A stretch of 64,000 nucleotides of DNA from Rhodobacteraceae bacterium DSL-40 (GTDB taxonomy: Bacteria; Pseudomonadota; Alphaproteobacteria; Rhodobacterales; Rhodobacteraceae). The stretch is taken from NCBI GenBank assembly GCA_003258405.1, contig QKPN01000006.1, positions 1 through 64,000 on the forward strand, written 5' to 3'. Both the position numbers and the translations under genes were made by a program. Below, in pieces: positions 18,580 through 28,340 of the stretch. The notes beneath the pieces are model-generated. The model made no database searches. It saw only the letters and a program-made list of their open reading frames with translations, and had not been told where the DNA came from. How positions within the stretch are numbered: the stretch's first letter is position 1; the number at the start of each line of letters is the position of its first letter.

Positions 18580-19556
18580 TGTTCATCCTTTCCCTCGCCA
18601 CTGCGCGCGACAAGCTCCGCGGCGTCCCATTCGTCTTCCACCGAGACCCGGTTGGCGCGGGCGAAGAGCCCGTGGAGCAGGGCGCCGGCGGCGGCGAGGC
18701 CCATGGCCGCGAGGCCGATGGATTTCGTCGCACCCTTCCAGGTCTCGACCAGCGGCGAGATCCGGGGTTCGTCGGGAAGGTTCGCGTAGAGCGACGGCTT
18801 GTCGGCGTGGTGGAGCACATACATGACGTGGGTGCCACCGACGCCCTCCGGGTCGTAGAGTCCGGCGTTCTCGTAGCCGCGCGACTTCAGGTCCTGGATC
18901 CGCTCCGCGGCATGGGCCTTCATGTCGTCCTTGGTGCCGAAGACGATCGCCTGGGTCGGACAGGCCTTGGCGCAGGCCGGGCCTTGGCCCACGGCCACGC
19001 GGTCCGAGCAGAGCGTGCACTTGTAGCTCTTGTGGGTGACCTTGCTGATGCGGGGAATGTTGAACGGGCAGCCGGTGACGCAGTAGCCGCAGCCGATGCA
19101 GTTGTCGTGGATGAAATCGACGATGCCGTTCGAATACTGCACGATGGCGCCCGGCGCGGGGCAGGCCTTGAGGCAGCCCGGATCCTCGCAATGCATGCAG
19201 CCATCCTTGCGGATCAGCCATTCGAGATCGCTCGTCTCGGGGTTCTCGTATTCCGTGAAGCGCATCAGCGTGAACATCTCGGGCGTGAGGTCGTGGGGGT
19301 TTTCGTAGACTCCCACGTTGGTCTCCAGCTCGGGATGGGTGTCGTTCCACTCGATGCAGGCCGACTGGCAGGCCTTGCAGCCGATGCATTTCGAGACGTC
19401 GATGAGCTTTGCGACCTTGGTGAGCTCGCGATCGGGCGGCGGCAGATCGGCCATGGCCGAAGCGCGCACGACGTCGCCCGCGCCGAGATTTTCCTCCATG
19501 GGCTGGACCGGCGGGTTGGCGACCGCCGTGGTTGGCTGCGGCGCGCGATCGGTCAT
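18576..19556 (-). CDS. fdoH: Formate dehydrogenase beta subunit, iron-sulfur protein
   Basis: The 326-residue electron-transfer subunit carries four [4Fe-4S] motifs: [47 protein letters not shown] and CTLC...[10 protein letters not shown] single hydrophobic helix near the C-terminus ([20 protein letters not shown]) matches the membrane anchor of FdnH/FdoH. It wires the catalytic alpha subunit to the heme b subunit. It overlaps both neighbours by four bases. The subunit has no signal of its own and is exported with the Tat-dependent alpha subunit. Confidence 0.96.
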   Translation of the reverse strand: MTDRAPQPTTAVANPPVQPMEENLGAGDVVRASAMADLPPPDRELTKVAKLIDVSKCIGCKACQSACIEWNDTHPELETNVGVYENPHDLTPEMFTLMRFTEYENPETSDLEWLIRKDGCMHCEDPGCLKACPAPGAIVQYSNGIVDFIHDNCIGCGYCVTGCPFNIPRISKVTHKSYKCTLCSDRVAVGQGPACAKACPTQAIVFGTKDDMKAHAAERIQDLKSRGYENAGLYDPEGVGGTHVMYVLHHADKPSLYANLPDEPRISPLVETWKGATKSIGLAAMGLAAAGALLHGLFARANRVSVEDEWDAAELVARSGEGKDEQ

Positions 19557-22500
19557 GCCAGGGGCCCTTTCTCCACCGGTTCGATGTTGACGAGGAAGGC
19601 CTTGTATTCCGGGGTCTCGATGTTGGCGTCGCCCACGAAGGGGGTGAGGCTGTTGGGCCCGAACCCCTTGCGGGCGGCCCCCATGAAGCCCCAGTGCAGC
19701 GGAATGCCGATCACGTGCACGATCTTGCCGTCACAGGTGAGCGGCCTGATGCGCTTGGTGACCACGGCCTTGGCCCAGACCTCGCCGCGGCGGCCCCAGA
19801 CCCGAACCTGAGATCCCCTGACAATGCCCTTCTCCGCCGCGAGTTCCTCACTGATCTCCACGAAGAACTCGGGCTGGAGCACCGCGTTCACCGGGTTGTG
19901 CTTGGTCCAGTAGTGGAAGTGCTCGGTGAGGCGGTAGGAGGTGCCCACATAGGGGAACTCGTCGCTGGTGCCGAGCTGGGCGAGGTCGTCATGGAAGATG
20001 CGCGAGACCGGGTTGCCGCGGATTGCCGGGTTGAGCGGGTTGGCGACCGGGCTCTCGAAGGGCTCCATGTGCGTCGGGAACGGCCCGTCGCGCATGAGCT
20101 TGCGCGAGAAGAGCCGGCCCACACCCTCGCCGGTCATGATGAAGGGCATGACCTCCTCGGGTTTCGAGGTGACGCCGATGTCGGGCACGTCGTAGCCGGT
20201 CCATTTCTCGCCGTCCCACTCGATCAGCAACCTCTCCGGATCCCAGGGCCGCCCCTGAAGGTCGGCGGAGGCGCGGTTGTAGAGGATGCGCCGGTTGAGC
20301 GGCCAGGCAAAGGACCAGTTGAGGAACATGCCTGCGTCGCCCGGGTCGGAATTGTCCCGCCGCGCCATCATGTTGCCATCCTCGTTCCAGCAGCCAGAGA
20401 AGATCCAGCAGCCGCACATGGTCGAGCCGTCGTCGCGGAGCTGGGTGAAGTTCTTCACCTGCTGGCCGGGCTTCGCGATGACGAGCGTCGGATCCTTCGC
20501 GTCGTAGACGGTGCCGAGGGCGCGGCCGTTCATCTCCCTGGCCAGTTCCTCGGGCGTCGGTTCTTCCGGGTCCGCATACTCCCAGGAGAGGTTCAGGATC
20601 GGGTCCGGGAAGGCGCCGCCTTCTGCCTCGTAGAGCTTCCTGAGCCGAAGGTGGATGTTGGCCATGATCCAGGTGTCGCGCCGCGCCTCGCCCGGCGGGG
20701 TCGCCCCAGCCCAGTGCCATTGCAGCCAGCGCCCGGAATTTACCAGCGCGCCTTCGTCCTCCGCGAAGCAGGTGGTGGGAAGCTCGAGCACCTCGGTCTG
20801 AATCGCGCCCGGGTCCACATCGTTGAAGACGCCGTGGTTTTCCCAGAAATGTGCCGTCTCGGTCTGGAGCGGGTCCATGACCACGAGCAGCCTGAGATTC
20901 GAGAGCGCCTCGGTGAGCTTCGTCCGGTTGGGGAAGGAGAGCAGCGGATTGAAGCCCTGGCAGAAGTAGAGGTTCACTTCCCCGTTCTTCATCATGTCGA
21001 ACATGCGCAGGATGTCGTATGTCGGCACGTCGAGCTTGGGAAGGTAATCGTAGGCCCAGTCGTTCTCCGCCGTCGCGGCGTCGCCCCACATTGCCTTCAT
21101 GAAGCTGACCATGAACTTGCGGTAGTTCTGCCAGTAGCTGGTCTGGTTCGGCCGGAGCGGCAGGTTTGCCCGGCTCGACATGTAGGTCTCGAAGTCGGGC
21201 TCGCTGTCCCTGGGAATGCTGAGATAGCCGGGGATCAGGTTCGACATGAGGCCGAGGTCGGTCAGGCCCTGGATGTTGGAGTGCCCGCGAAGTGCGTTCA
21301 CCCCACCACCGCGCATGCCGACATTGCCGAGGATGAGCTGGAGCATCGCCATGCCGCGGATGTTCTGCGCGCCCTTGGAATGCTGGGTCCATCCGAGCGC
21401 ATACATCGAGGTCATGACGCGGTCGGGGGCGGCACAGCCGGCGATCATCTCGCAGATCGCCGTGTAGCGCTCCTTCGGCGTGCCGCAGACCCGCTCGACG
21501 AATTCGGGGGTGTAGAGGTCGACATGCGCTTTCAGGAGGTTCCAGACGCAGCGCGGATCCTCGAGACTCGGGTCGATCTTCGCGTAACCGTCCTCGCCCA
21601 TCTGGTAGTCCCAGTCGGACATGTCATAGCTGCGGGTCTCGGCGTCATAGCCGTTGAAGAGGCCGTCACTCCAGCCATACCCCTCCTTCACGAGGAAGGC
21701 GGCGTTGGTGTAGTTCTTCACATATTCCCACTGCACCTTGTCGTTCGCGATGCAGTATCGGATCACGCCCATCAGGAAGGCGATGTCCGAACCCGGCCGG
21801 ATCGGTGCGTAGTAATCGGCGACACTCGCCGTGCGGGTGAAGCGTGGATCGACCACGATGAGCCGGGCGCCCCTTTGCGCCTTTGCTTCCGTCACCCATT
21901 TGAAACCGCAGGGATGCGCTTCGGCCGCATTGCCGCCCATCACCAGCACGAGGTCGGTGTTCTTGATGTCCGTCCAGGCGTTGGTCATCGCGCCGCGACC
22001 GAATGTTGGAGCCAGACTGGCCACCGTCGGTCCGTGTCAGACGCGCGCCTGATTATCAAATCCCACAATGCCGAGAGAGCGCACCACCTTGTAGGTGGTC
22101 CAGGCCGACTCGTTCGTCGAGCCCGACGCGGCGAGGAAACCCGCGGTCGTCCAGCGGTTCACCGTCACGCCCTCGGCGTTCTCCGCGATGAAGTTCGCGT
22201 CGCGGTCGTCCTTGATCGCGCGGGCGATCTTGTCGAGCGCCGCTTCCCAGGTGATGTCTTCCCACGCGGTTCCGCCCGGACGGCGGTAGCGCGGTGTGGT
22301 CGCCCGGGTCGGGGCGAGCGCGAAATCCTTGATCGCCGCCCCCTTGGGGCAGAGCGTGCCGCGGTTGGTCGGATGGTCGGCGTCGCCCTCGACGTGGAAG
22401 AGCTCGGCCTTCTCTCCGGCCCGCAGGTCGCCCTTCGAATAGAGGATGATGCCGCAGGCCACGGAGCAGTAGGTGCAGGTGTTGCGGGTCTCGGTGGTGG

Positions 22501-22636
22501 TCGTGAGCTTGAAGGCACGCACATGGGCGGCCTCGGCCGCCTCTGCCGCGCCGAAGCCCATCGCTCCCAGCGAGGTCCCGGCAACCCCCGCGCCCGCAAG
22601 GCCCAGAAAGCCGCGCCGCGAAAGGTCAATGTTCAC
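19553..22636 (-). CDS. fdoG: Selenocysteine-containing formate dehydrogenase alpha subunit
   Basis: Read through an in-frame TGA (22037-22039), this is a 1027-residue molybdopterin enzyme with selenocysteine at position 200 in the context ARV-U-HGPTV, exactly where FdnG/FdoG have Sec. It starts at GTG 22636 after a GGGAGA site. The twin-arginine signal [10 protein letters not shown] sends it to the periplasm. [10 protein letters not shown] plus a later Cys bind a [4Fe-4S] cluster. It oxidises formate to CO2 and feeds electrons through fdoH and fdoI to quinone. Without read-through the product would stop at 199 residues, lacking the active site. It heads the fdoGHI-fdhE-selAB-selC run; selD diverges 186 bases away. 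Confidence 0.96.
22008..22025 (-). promoter_or_regulatory. Bacterial SECIS hairpin in fdoG
   Basis: Eleven bases after the UGA the minus strand reads GGTGGCCAGTCTGGCTCC. GCCA pairs with TGGC around a GTC loop, with GG/CC closing pairs and an unpaired T on the 5' side. Spacing, bulged U and GU-containing apical loop match the E. coli fdn/fdh SECIS bound by SelB. It lies in coding sequence, so its codons are also constrained. Confidence 0.75.
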
Positions 22637-22822
22637 GAAAATCTCCCTCTGTCATTCTCCAGTGACATGTCGGGGAATGCTCGGGCTTTCCCCGGTGCAA
22701 GTCAAGAAAGCCGGGCATCCGCCCGAAAAAGTGATCGCTCCGGCGGCTCTCCGGCCGGAGTGGCTTGCGCATGGCGTGCACCTGTTGTGATGCTGGCGGA
22801 CGTTTCTGCAAGGAAGTCGGAC

Positions 22823-23911
22823 ATGACCGAAAGTCTCTCGCTCAGCGTCGCCGCGCCGGAAGCCGGCCCCTCCGCCGAGCCGCGTCTCACCTCGCTGGCC
22901 CATGGCGGCGGCTGCGGCTGCAAGATTGCACCGGGCGTGCTCGAGGGCATCCTGCGCGGAAGTGCTGCCCTGCCGGTTCCGCCGGATCTTCTGGTGGGTA
23001 TCGAGACCTCGGACGATGCTGCGGTCTACCGGGTGAACGAACGGCAGGCCGTGGTGGCCACCACGGATTTCTTCATGCCGATCGTCGACGATCCGGAGGA
23101 TTTCGGCCGGATCGCCGCGACCAATGCGATCAGTGATGTCTATGCCATGGGCGCGACGCCGATCCTTGCGCTTGCCATCGTCGGGATGCCGATCAACGTG
23201 CTTTCGGCGGCCACCATCGGCCGCATCCTCGACGGCGGGGCGTCAGTCGCGCGCGCAGCGGGGATTCCGGTGGCGGGTGGGCACACGATCGACTCGGTCG
23301 AGCCGATCTACGGGCTTGTCGCGCTGGGCCTGCTCGATCCGGCCCATCTCAAGCGCAATGCCGATGCCCGACCCGGCGACGTGCTGATCCTCGGCAAGCC
23401 GCTCGGGGTCGGGATCTTCTCGGCAGCCCTCAAGAAGGGCGCACTCGATGCGGCGGGCTATGCGCAGTTGATCGCGACGACGACCCGGCTCAACCGGCCC
23501 GGCCCGGATCTCGCGCGGCTGCCGGGTGTTCACGCGATGACCGATGTCACCGGCTTCGGGCTGGCTGGGCATGCGCTCGAGATGGCGCGTGGTTCGGGCT
23601 GCCGCGCCGTCATCGACTGGGCTGCCGTGCCGCTGCTCGAGGGCGCGCGGGCGCTGGCAGAGGCAGGACATGTGACCGGCGCTTCGGGACGGAACTGGGC
23701 GAGCTATGGCGCCTCGGTTGCGTTTGACCGCGAGTTTCCCGCGGTGGATCAGGCGCTTTTCTGTGACCCGCAGACGAGCGGCGGGCTGCTCGTGGCCTGC
23801 GCGCCCGAGAGTGCCGATGCAGTGCTCGGGCTCTTCCGTTCCGGTGATTTCGCGGAAGTCGCCGTGATCGGTCGGATGGAGGCCGGTGCGCCGGGGGTGA
23901 CATTCGCCTGA
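22823..23911 (+). CDS. selD: Selenide, water dikinase SelD (selenophosphate synthetase)
   Basis: This 362-residue enzyme makes selenophosphate from selenide and ATP for SelA. The catalytic loop HGGGCGCKIAPG places the essential residue at Cys31, with Lys34 conserved; this is the cysteine form, not the selenocysteine form. The DDAAVY metal site and the C-terminal DPQTSGGLL motif are intact. The ATG at 22823 has an AAGGAAG ribosome site six bases upstream; an in-frame ATG at 22790 is less well placed. It is divergent from fdoG, and their 186-base gap must hold both promoters. Confidence 0.96.
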   Translation: MTESLSLSVAAPEAGPSAEPRLTSLAHGGGCGCKIAPGVLEGILRGSAALPVPPDLLVGIETSDDAAVYRVNERQAVVATTDFFMPIVDDPEDFGRIAATNAISDVYAMGATPILALAIVGMPINVLSAATIGRILDGGASVARAAGIPVAGGHTIDSVEPIYGLVALGLLDPAHLKRNADARPGDVLILGKPLGVGIFSAALKKGALDAAGYAQLIATTTRLNRPGPDLARLPGVHAMTDVTGFGLAGHALEMARGSGCRAVIDWAAVPLLEGARALAEAGHVTGASGRNWASYGASVAFDREFPAVDQALFCDPQTSGGLLVACAPESADAVLGLFRSGDFAEVAVIGRMEAGAPGVTFA

Positions 23912-23928
23912 GCTGGCGCAACCGCGTC

Positions 23929-24624
23929 TTGGCGACCCGGCGCATGGCGCGCCGGAAACTGGCGGCGGTCTGGCACCTGCTGCTGATCGGGCCGGAGTCC
24001 TGGGTCGGCTGGCCGCCGCTTGCCGTGGTGGTCGTCGCGATCCTTGCTGGAGATTTCGCCGGCTACTGGCGCCACCGGTTCGAACATACGCCGCTCCTCC
24101 GGCCTGCGCATGCCGTCCATCACTCCGACGACGAGATGACCTGGCTCACTCTCGAGCGCTTCCATCCGGTAAACCGGATCACGACCTTCGTGCTCGACAA
24201 TGCGGCGCTGCTTCTGCTCGGGTTTCCGCCCTACGCGATCATCGCGAACAATCTCGTCCGGCATTACTACGGCTATCTCATCCATGCCGACCTGCCCTGG
24301 ACCTTCGGCCGGGCCAGCCTCGTCCTCGTTTCCCCGGCGATGCACCGCTGGCACCACGCCGCCGATCCGCTGTATTTCCAGACCAATTTCGCCACCGTCT
24401 TCTCGATCTTCGACCGAGCTTTCGGAACCTACCGTGTGCCGGGGCCCTGCACGGCGCCGCTCGGGGTAACGGAGGCGCTGCGGCCGACGCTGGGCGGGGA
24501 GTTCGGCTACATGTTCGAGCCTCGCGCCTATCGCGGTTTGCGTTCGGGCGCCGCCGGGCTCTTTCGCTGGCCGCGGCGGCAGGGGCAGCCCCGTGGCGAG
24601 CCCCAACGCGAAATGATCGAGTGA
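23929..24624 (+). CDS. Sterol desaturase/fatty acid hydroxylase family protein
   Basis: A membrane di-iron oxygenase of 231 residues from TTG 23929, or 226 from ATG 23944. Its histidine boxes are complete: HRFEH, HAVHHSDD and HRWHHAAD, with a further H in NNLVRHYYGYLIH. Usual family members are 260-330 residues and have one or two more N-terminal helices. Here the first helix (PPLAVVVVAILAGDFAGYW) is followed directly by the first box, so the N-terminus is short. It starts 17 bases after selD. The substrate (a lipid or carotenoid-like ring or chain) is unknown. Confidence 0.8.
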   Translation: MATRRMARRKLAAVWHLLLIGPESWVGWPPLAVVVVAILAGDFAGYWRHRFEHTPLLRPAHAVHHSDDEMTWLTLERFHPVNRITTFVLDNAALLLLGFPPYAIIANNLVRHYYGYLIHADLPWTFGRASLVLVSPAMHRWHHAADPLYFQTNFATVFSIFDRAFGTYRVPGPCTAPLGVTEALRPTLGGEFGYMFEPRAYRGLRSGAAGLFRWPRRQGQPRGEPQREMIE

Positions 24625-25277
24625 GCGTTTCCGGGTCACTGGATCGGGCACTCGCGGCAGCGTAACCGGGAAAGCCCCACGCGTCGGACCAGCCCGGCGG
24701 GCGTCCCGGCCGACAGTGCGGAGGATGACCGACCTTCCCGATTCCGCCGACCTCGTTCCCATGCGATCGCGCGCCGGCGCAGTCCCGATCCGGGAGAGAT
24801 CATGGCGGCGCAGAGCTTTGCCATCGATTGGCCAAACACGCGTCACTCGTCGAGCGCCCTGTGGCCGCGCGGAGGGCGGAGGCGACGACGATCCGTGTCG
24901 GCGGGCGGATCAACGAGACCCCGGACGACACGAATTCTGGCCGGCCGGTGGGTGTCTCGGCGGATGTGGGGGCCCTCGGCACAATTCCCTGCCGCGATCT
25001 CGACGACATGCCGGCCGCGCTTGAAGCGTTGCTGCCCGGCCGTTAGCTTTCCGCCAGATAAGTCGTTTCGTCGACCGCGTTATGCCGTGCGGCCCGTGCG
25101 CCGCAACTGTTTGCGTTCCTCTTCGAAGGCTTGCTCGCTACTCGTCGATGCGGCTCAAGGAGGCATGTAAAAGTTGTGCAAGAGCGGCAGGCGCGCGCAG
25201 CCTGGGTCGTGTGCGTGAGCTTCTGGTCGCTCCAAAGAAAAAGACAATAGTGATTACACCAATGACGGGAGGGGAGA
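24625..25277. other. Long intergenic region upstream of the lva-like operon
   Basis: No convincing gene, RNA or mobile element was seen. Short frames exist; one from 24828 to 25046 (72 residues, ending MPAALEALLPGR) has protein-like composition but no recognised family, and it may be a relic. The right end (about 25150-25277), with an A-rich AAAGAAAAAGACAATAG stretch, is the likely promoter/leader of the following operon. Confidence 0.5.
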
Positions 25278-26042
25278 TTGACCTATTTCGACCTGACGGA
25301 TCGCGTGGCCCTGGTGACGGGGGCATCCTCCGGGCTGGGGGCGCATTTCGCGCGGACGCTTGCGGCGGACGGCGCCTCCGTTGCTCTGATGGCTCGCCGC
25401 GCGGATCGGCTGGCAGCACTGGCCGAGGAGATCAGCGCGGCGGGCGGCACTGCCGTCCCGGTCGCTTGCGACGTGACGGATGCGGCCGATCTGCCCCGGG
25501 CGCTTGACGCGATCGAGGGCAAGCTCGGGGTCATCGACATCCTCATCAACAATGCAGGCCTCGCCGGAGAGCACGGTTTTCTTGGCGCCCCGGCAGAAGA
25601 GACAGCACGGGTTTTCGAGGTCAACCAGGCCGCGGTGTGGAATGTGGCGCAGCACGTCTGCCAGCGTCTTTGCGCAGCGGAACAGGGCGGGACGGTGGTC
25701 AACATCGCCTCGATTGCCGGGTTGCGCGCGGTCGGGGGCGCGGCCTCCTACGCGGTCAGCAAGGCGGCGGTCGCCCACATGACGCGCATTCAGGCGCTTG
25801 AACTAGCGCGCCACGGCATCCGGGTGAATGCGATCGCGCCGGGGTATTTCGAGACCGAGCTGACCCAGGACTTCCTCGCGAGCGAGGCGGGAGCGCGCCT
25901 GCGCAAACGCATCCCCATGCAGCGCATCGGACGGCTGGAGGAACTCGACGGGCTCTTGTTGCTGCTCGTCTCCGACCGGGGCAGTTTCATCACCGGCGCG
26001 GTGATCCCCGTCGATGGCGGGCATCTGCTCGCAAGCCTCTGA
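25278..26042 (+). CDS. SDR-family oxidoreductase of a 4-hydroxyacyl-CoA (lva-like) module
   Basis: The 254-residue classical SDR starts at TTG 25278 directly after a GGGAGGGGAGA ribosome site. Residues TGASSGLG (about 13-20), INNAG, NIASIAG and YAVSK show an intact cofactor site and Ser-Tyr-Lys triad. ARRADR after beta-2 suggests NADP(H). It is the first gene of a plus-strand operon with an acyl-CoA dehydrogenase, an APH-type kinase and a DUF6285 protein. That is the gene set of LvaD-LvaC-LvaA-LvaB in Pseudomonas putida levulinate degradation, where LvaD reduces the 4-oxoacyl-CoA. By context it would act on a 4-keto/4-hydroxyacyl-CoA; the exact substrate is inferred. Confidence 0.8.
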   Translation: MTYFDLTDRVALVTGASSGLGAHFARTLAADGASVALMARRADRLAALAEEISAAGGTAVPVACDVTDAADLPRALDAIEGKLGVIDILINNAGLAGEHGFLGAPAEETARVFEVNQAAVWNVAQHVCQRLCAAEQGGTVVNIASIAGLRAVGGAASYAVSKAAVAHMTRIQALELARHGIRVNAIAPGYFETELTQDFLASEAGARLRKRIPMQRIGRLEELDGLLLLLVSDRGSFITGAVIPVDGGHLLASL

Positions 26043-26078
26043 CCGATCATCCGCGGCTCGACAGAACAAGGAACTGAC

Positions 26079-27278
26079 ATGGATTTCTCGCTTTCCCCCG
26101 AGATTGATGCGCTGAGAGAGAAGACCCGGACCTTCATCTCCGAAACGGTGCTGCCGCTCGAGGCGGACCCGGAAAGCTACGACGCACACGAAAACATCCG
26201 CACCGATCTGCTCGACGAGATCCGTGGGAAGGCCCGTGCGGCCGGGCTCTGGGCGCCCCAGGCTCCGACGGCGCGCGGCGGCATGGGGCTGCCCGTCACG
26301 GGCTGGGCGGCGCTTTACGAAGAGGCGAACCGCTCGATATTCGGCCCGGCCTGCCTCAACTGCGCGGCGCCCGATGATGGCAACATCAACCTGCTTTCCA
26401 AGGTCGCGACCGAGGCGCAGAAGGACCGCTGGCTCCAGCCGATCATCGACGGCAAGGTCCGCTCGGCCTTCGCGATGACCGAGCCGCATCCGGGTTCGGG
26501 CTCCGATCCGGGGATGATGCTCACCCGCGCTGAGAAGACGGACAGCGGCTGGGTGGTGAACGGTCGCAAGTGGTTCATCACCGGTGCCGAGGCGGCGCAG
26601 CATTTCCTTCTCATTGCCCGCACCTCCGACGATCCGCGCCGCGGGCTCAGCGCCTTCCTCTATGATGCGAACCAGCCCGGGCAGCGCATCGAGCGGCGCA
26701 TTCCGATCATGGGGCCGGAAGAGCACGGCGGCCATTGCGAGATCGTCTACGAAGGGCTCGAGATACCGGAAGAGAACCTTCTGATGACGCTCGGCGACGG
26801 GTTGAAGGCGACCCAGATCCGCCTTGGCCCGGCACGGCTCACCCACTGCATGCGGTGGCTCGGCCTCGCGAAGCGGGCGATGGAAATTGCCGCGGAATAC
26901 ACCTCGCGCCGCGAAGGCTTCGGCATCCGCCTCGCTGACCGGGAGTCGGTGCAGATCAAGATGGGCGAGCTTGCCCACGAGATCAGCATCGGCCGGCTGC
27001 TCGTCATGCATGCCGCCTGGAAGCTCGATCAGGGGGATTTTGCCCGCAAGGAGATCTCCTCGGCAAAGGTCCATGTCGCCAACACGCTGCACAAGGCGGT
27101 GGATACGGCGATCCAGCTCAACGGCGCGCGCGGCTACTCCAAGGATACCGTGCTCGAATGGATCTACCGCTATGCGCGGCAGGCGCGGCTCGTCGATGGC
27201 GCCGATGAGGTCCACAAGATGGTGCTCGCGCGCAGCTATGCCGCCGAGGGCATGGACTACTGGCGGTGGGGTGTCTGA
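26079..27278 (+). CDS. Acyl-CoA dehydrogenase, ACAD10/11-LvaC-like
   Basis: A 399-residue flavoprotein with the full acyl-CoA dehydrogenase layout: helical N-terminus, FAMTEPHPGSGSD flavin loop, GWVVNGRKWFITGA beta domain and a C-terminal helical domain ending in QLNGARGYSKDTVLEWIYRYAR. In ACAD10/11 and LvaC relatives, enzymes linked to an APH kinase remove phosphate from a 4-phosphoacyl-CoA and shift the hydroxyl to C3. The next gene is such a kinase (three-base gap), which points to this subgroup. Ordinary dehydrogenation remains possible. Confidence 0.85.
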   Translation: MDFSLSPEIDALREKTRTFISETVLPLEADPESYDAHENIRTDLLDEIRGKARAAGLWAPQAPTARGGMGLPVTGWAALYEEANRSIFGPACLNCAAPDDGNINLLSKVATEAQKDRWLQPIIDGKVRSAFAMTEPHPGSGSDPGMMLTRAEKTDSGWVVNGRKWFITGAEAAQHFLLIARTSDDPRRGLSAFLYDANQPGQRIERRIPIMGPEEHGGHCEIVYEGLEIPEENLLMTLGDGLKATQIRLGPARLTHCMRWLGLAKRAMEIAAEYTSRREGFGIRLADRESVQIKMGELAHEISIGRLLVMHAAWKLDQGDFARKEISSAKVHVANTLHKAVDTAIQLNGARGYSKDTVLEWIYRYARQARLVDGADEVHKMVLARSYAAEGMDYWRWGV

Positions 27279-27281
27279 GCC

Positions 27282-28340
27282 ATGAGCGAAGCTGCAACCA
27301 ACACCTCTGACGCCGTTGCCGGCCGCTTTGCGGCTCTCGGGCCCTGGCTCGCCGAGGCGCTTGGCGCCCAGCGTGTCGAGATCACCGGCATGAGCAAGCT
27401 CGCAGGCGGCGCCATCCAGGAGAACTGGAGCCTCGATGCCATCTGCGAGGGCGGTTCCCGCCCGGGGCCGCAGGCCTGGGTGCTCCGGACCGACGCGCCC
27501 TCGACCATCGCGACCTCGCTGCCGCGCGCCGAGGAATACGCGATCCTGAAGGTTGCCCATGCAGCGGGCGTGGCCGCGCCCGAACCGATCGCGCTCTGCG
27601 AGGAGGAAAGCCTCATCGGCGGCGCGTTCTATGTCATGGCGCGCGGCAAGGGCACGGCGCATGCGCGCAAGATCGTGCGCGATCCGGCCCTGCCGCAGTT
27701 CGGTGCAGCACTGGCCGAGGAGCTCGGCGAGACGCTGGCGCGGCTCCATGCCGTGACGCCGCCCGTTGCCGATCTTGCCTTCCTGCCGGTGCCGGAGGGA
27801 AGCCCTGTCCTGCATCGGATCGCACAGTATCGCGCCGATCTCGACGCGCTGCCGGGCGGGCATCCGGTGCTCGAATATGCGCTCAACTGGCTCGAGGACA
27901 ATGCGCCGCCGCCGCAGGGGCCGGTGCTCTGCCACACGGATTTCCGCACCGGCAACTACATGGTCGACGGCGGGCACCTGAGCGCTGTGCTCGACTGGGA
28001 ATTCGCGAGCTGGAACGACCCGGACGAGGATATCGGCTGGCTCACCGCGCGTTGCTGGCGTTTTGGCAATGACGGTTGCGAGGTCGGCGGCGTCGCGGGG
28101 CTCGATCCGTTCCTTGCTGGCTACGAGCGTGTCGCGGGCCGCAAGGTCGCGCGCGCAATCCTTCCCTACTGGCAGGTAATGGCCGAGCTGCGCTGGGCGA
28201 TCATCGCGCTTCAGCAGGGCGAACGCTGCAATTCCGGCACCGAGATCACCCTCGAGCTCGCGCTCACCGGGGTCATGCCGCCGGAGATGGAGCTCAACAT
28301 TCTCAACCTGATCGACATGATCGAGGAGCCCCAACCATGA
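27282..28340 (+). CDS. APH-family kinase, LvaA/ACAD10-type
   Basis: This 352-residue protein has the aminoglycoside-phosphotransferase fold. The catalytic loop is CHTDFRTGNYMVD (Asp as base, Asn for Mg), followed by VLDWEFASWNDPDEDIGW, which supplies the DxD-like metal Asp. An N-terminal ATP lobe has KLAGGAIQENW. Such kinases next to acyl-CoA dehydrogenases phosphorylate the hydroxyl of 4-hydroxyacyl-CoA, not antibiotics. It overlaps the DUF6285 gene by four bases, matching the tight coupling of LvaA with its partner LvaB. Confidence 0.83.
   Translation: MSEAATNTSDAVAGRFAALGPWLAEALGAQRVEITGMSKLAGGAIQENWSLDAICEGGSRPGPQAWVLRTDAPSTIATSLPRAEEYAILKVAHAAGVAAPEPIALCEEESLIGGAFYVMARGKGTAHARKIVRDPALPQFGAALAEELGETLARLHAVTPPVADLAFLPVPEGSPVLHRIAQYRADLDALPGGHPVLEYALNWLEDNAPPPQGPVLCHTDFRTGNYMVDGGHLSAVLDWEFASWNDPDEDIGWLTARCWRFGNDGCEVGGVAGLDPFLAGYERVAGRKVARAILPYWQVMAELRWAIIALQQGERCNSGTEITLELALTGVMPPEMELNILNLIDMIEEPQP

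Noticed and set aside
22037-22039. Frameshift or nonsense mutation splitting fdoG
   Set aside because: The TGA is in the conserved Sec context and has a SECIS, and the genome has selA, selB, selC and selD here.
19532-23911. A 1459-codon open frame on the plus strand
   Set aside because: Only its 3' part (from 22823) is real, being selD. The rest is antisense to fdoG and composed of GC-driven shadow sequence.
27282-28340. Aminoglycoside resistance kinase
   Set aside because: Context with an acyl-CoA dehydrogenase and DUF6285 points to an acyl-CoA kinase.
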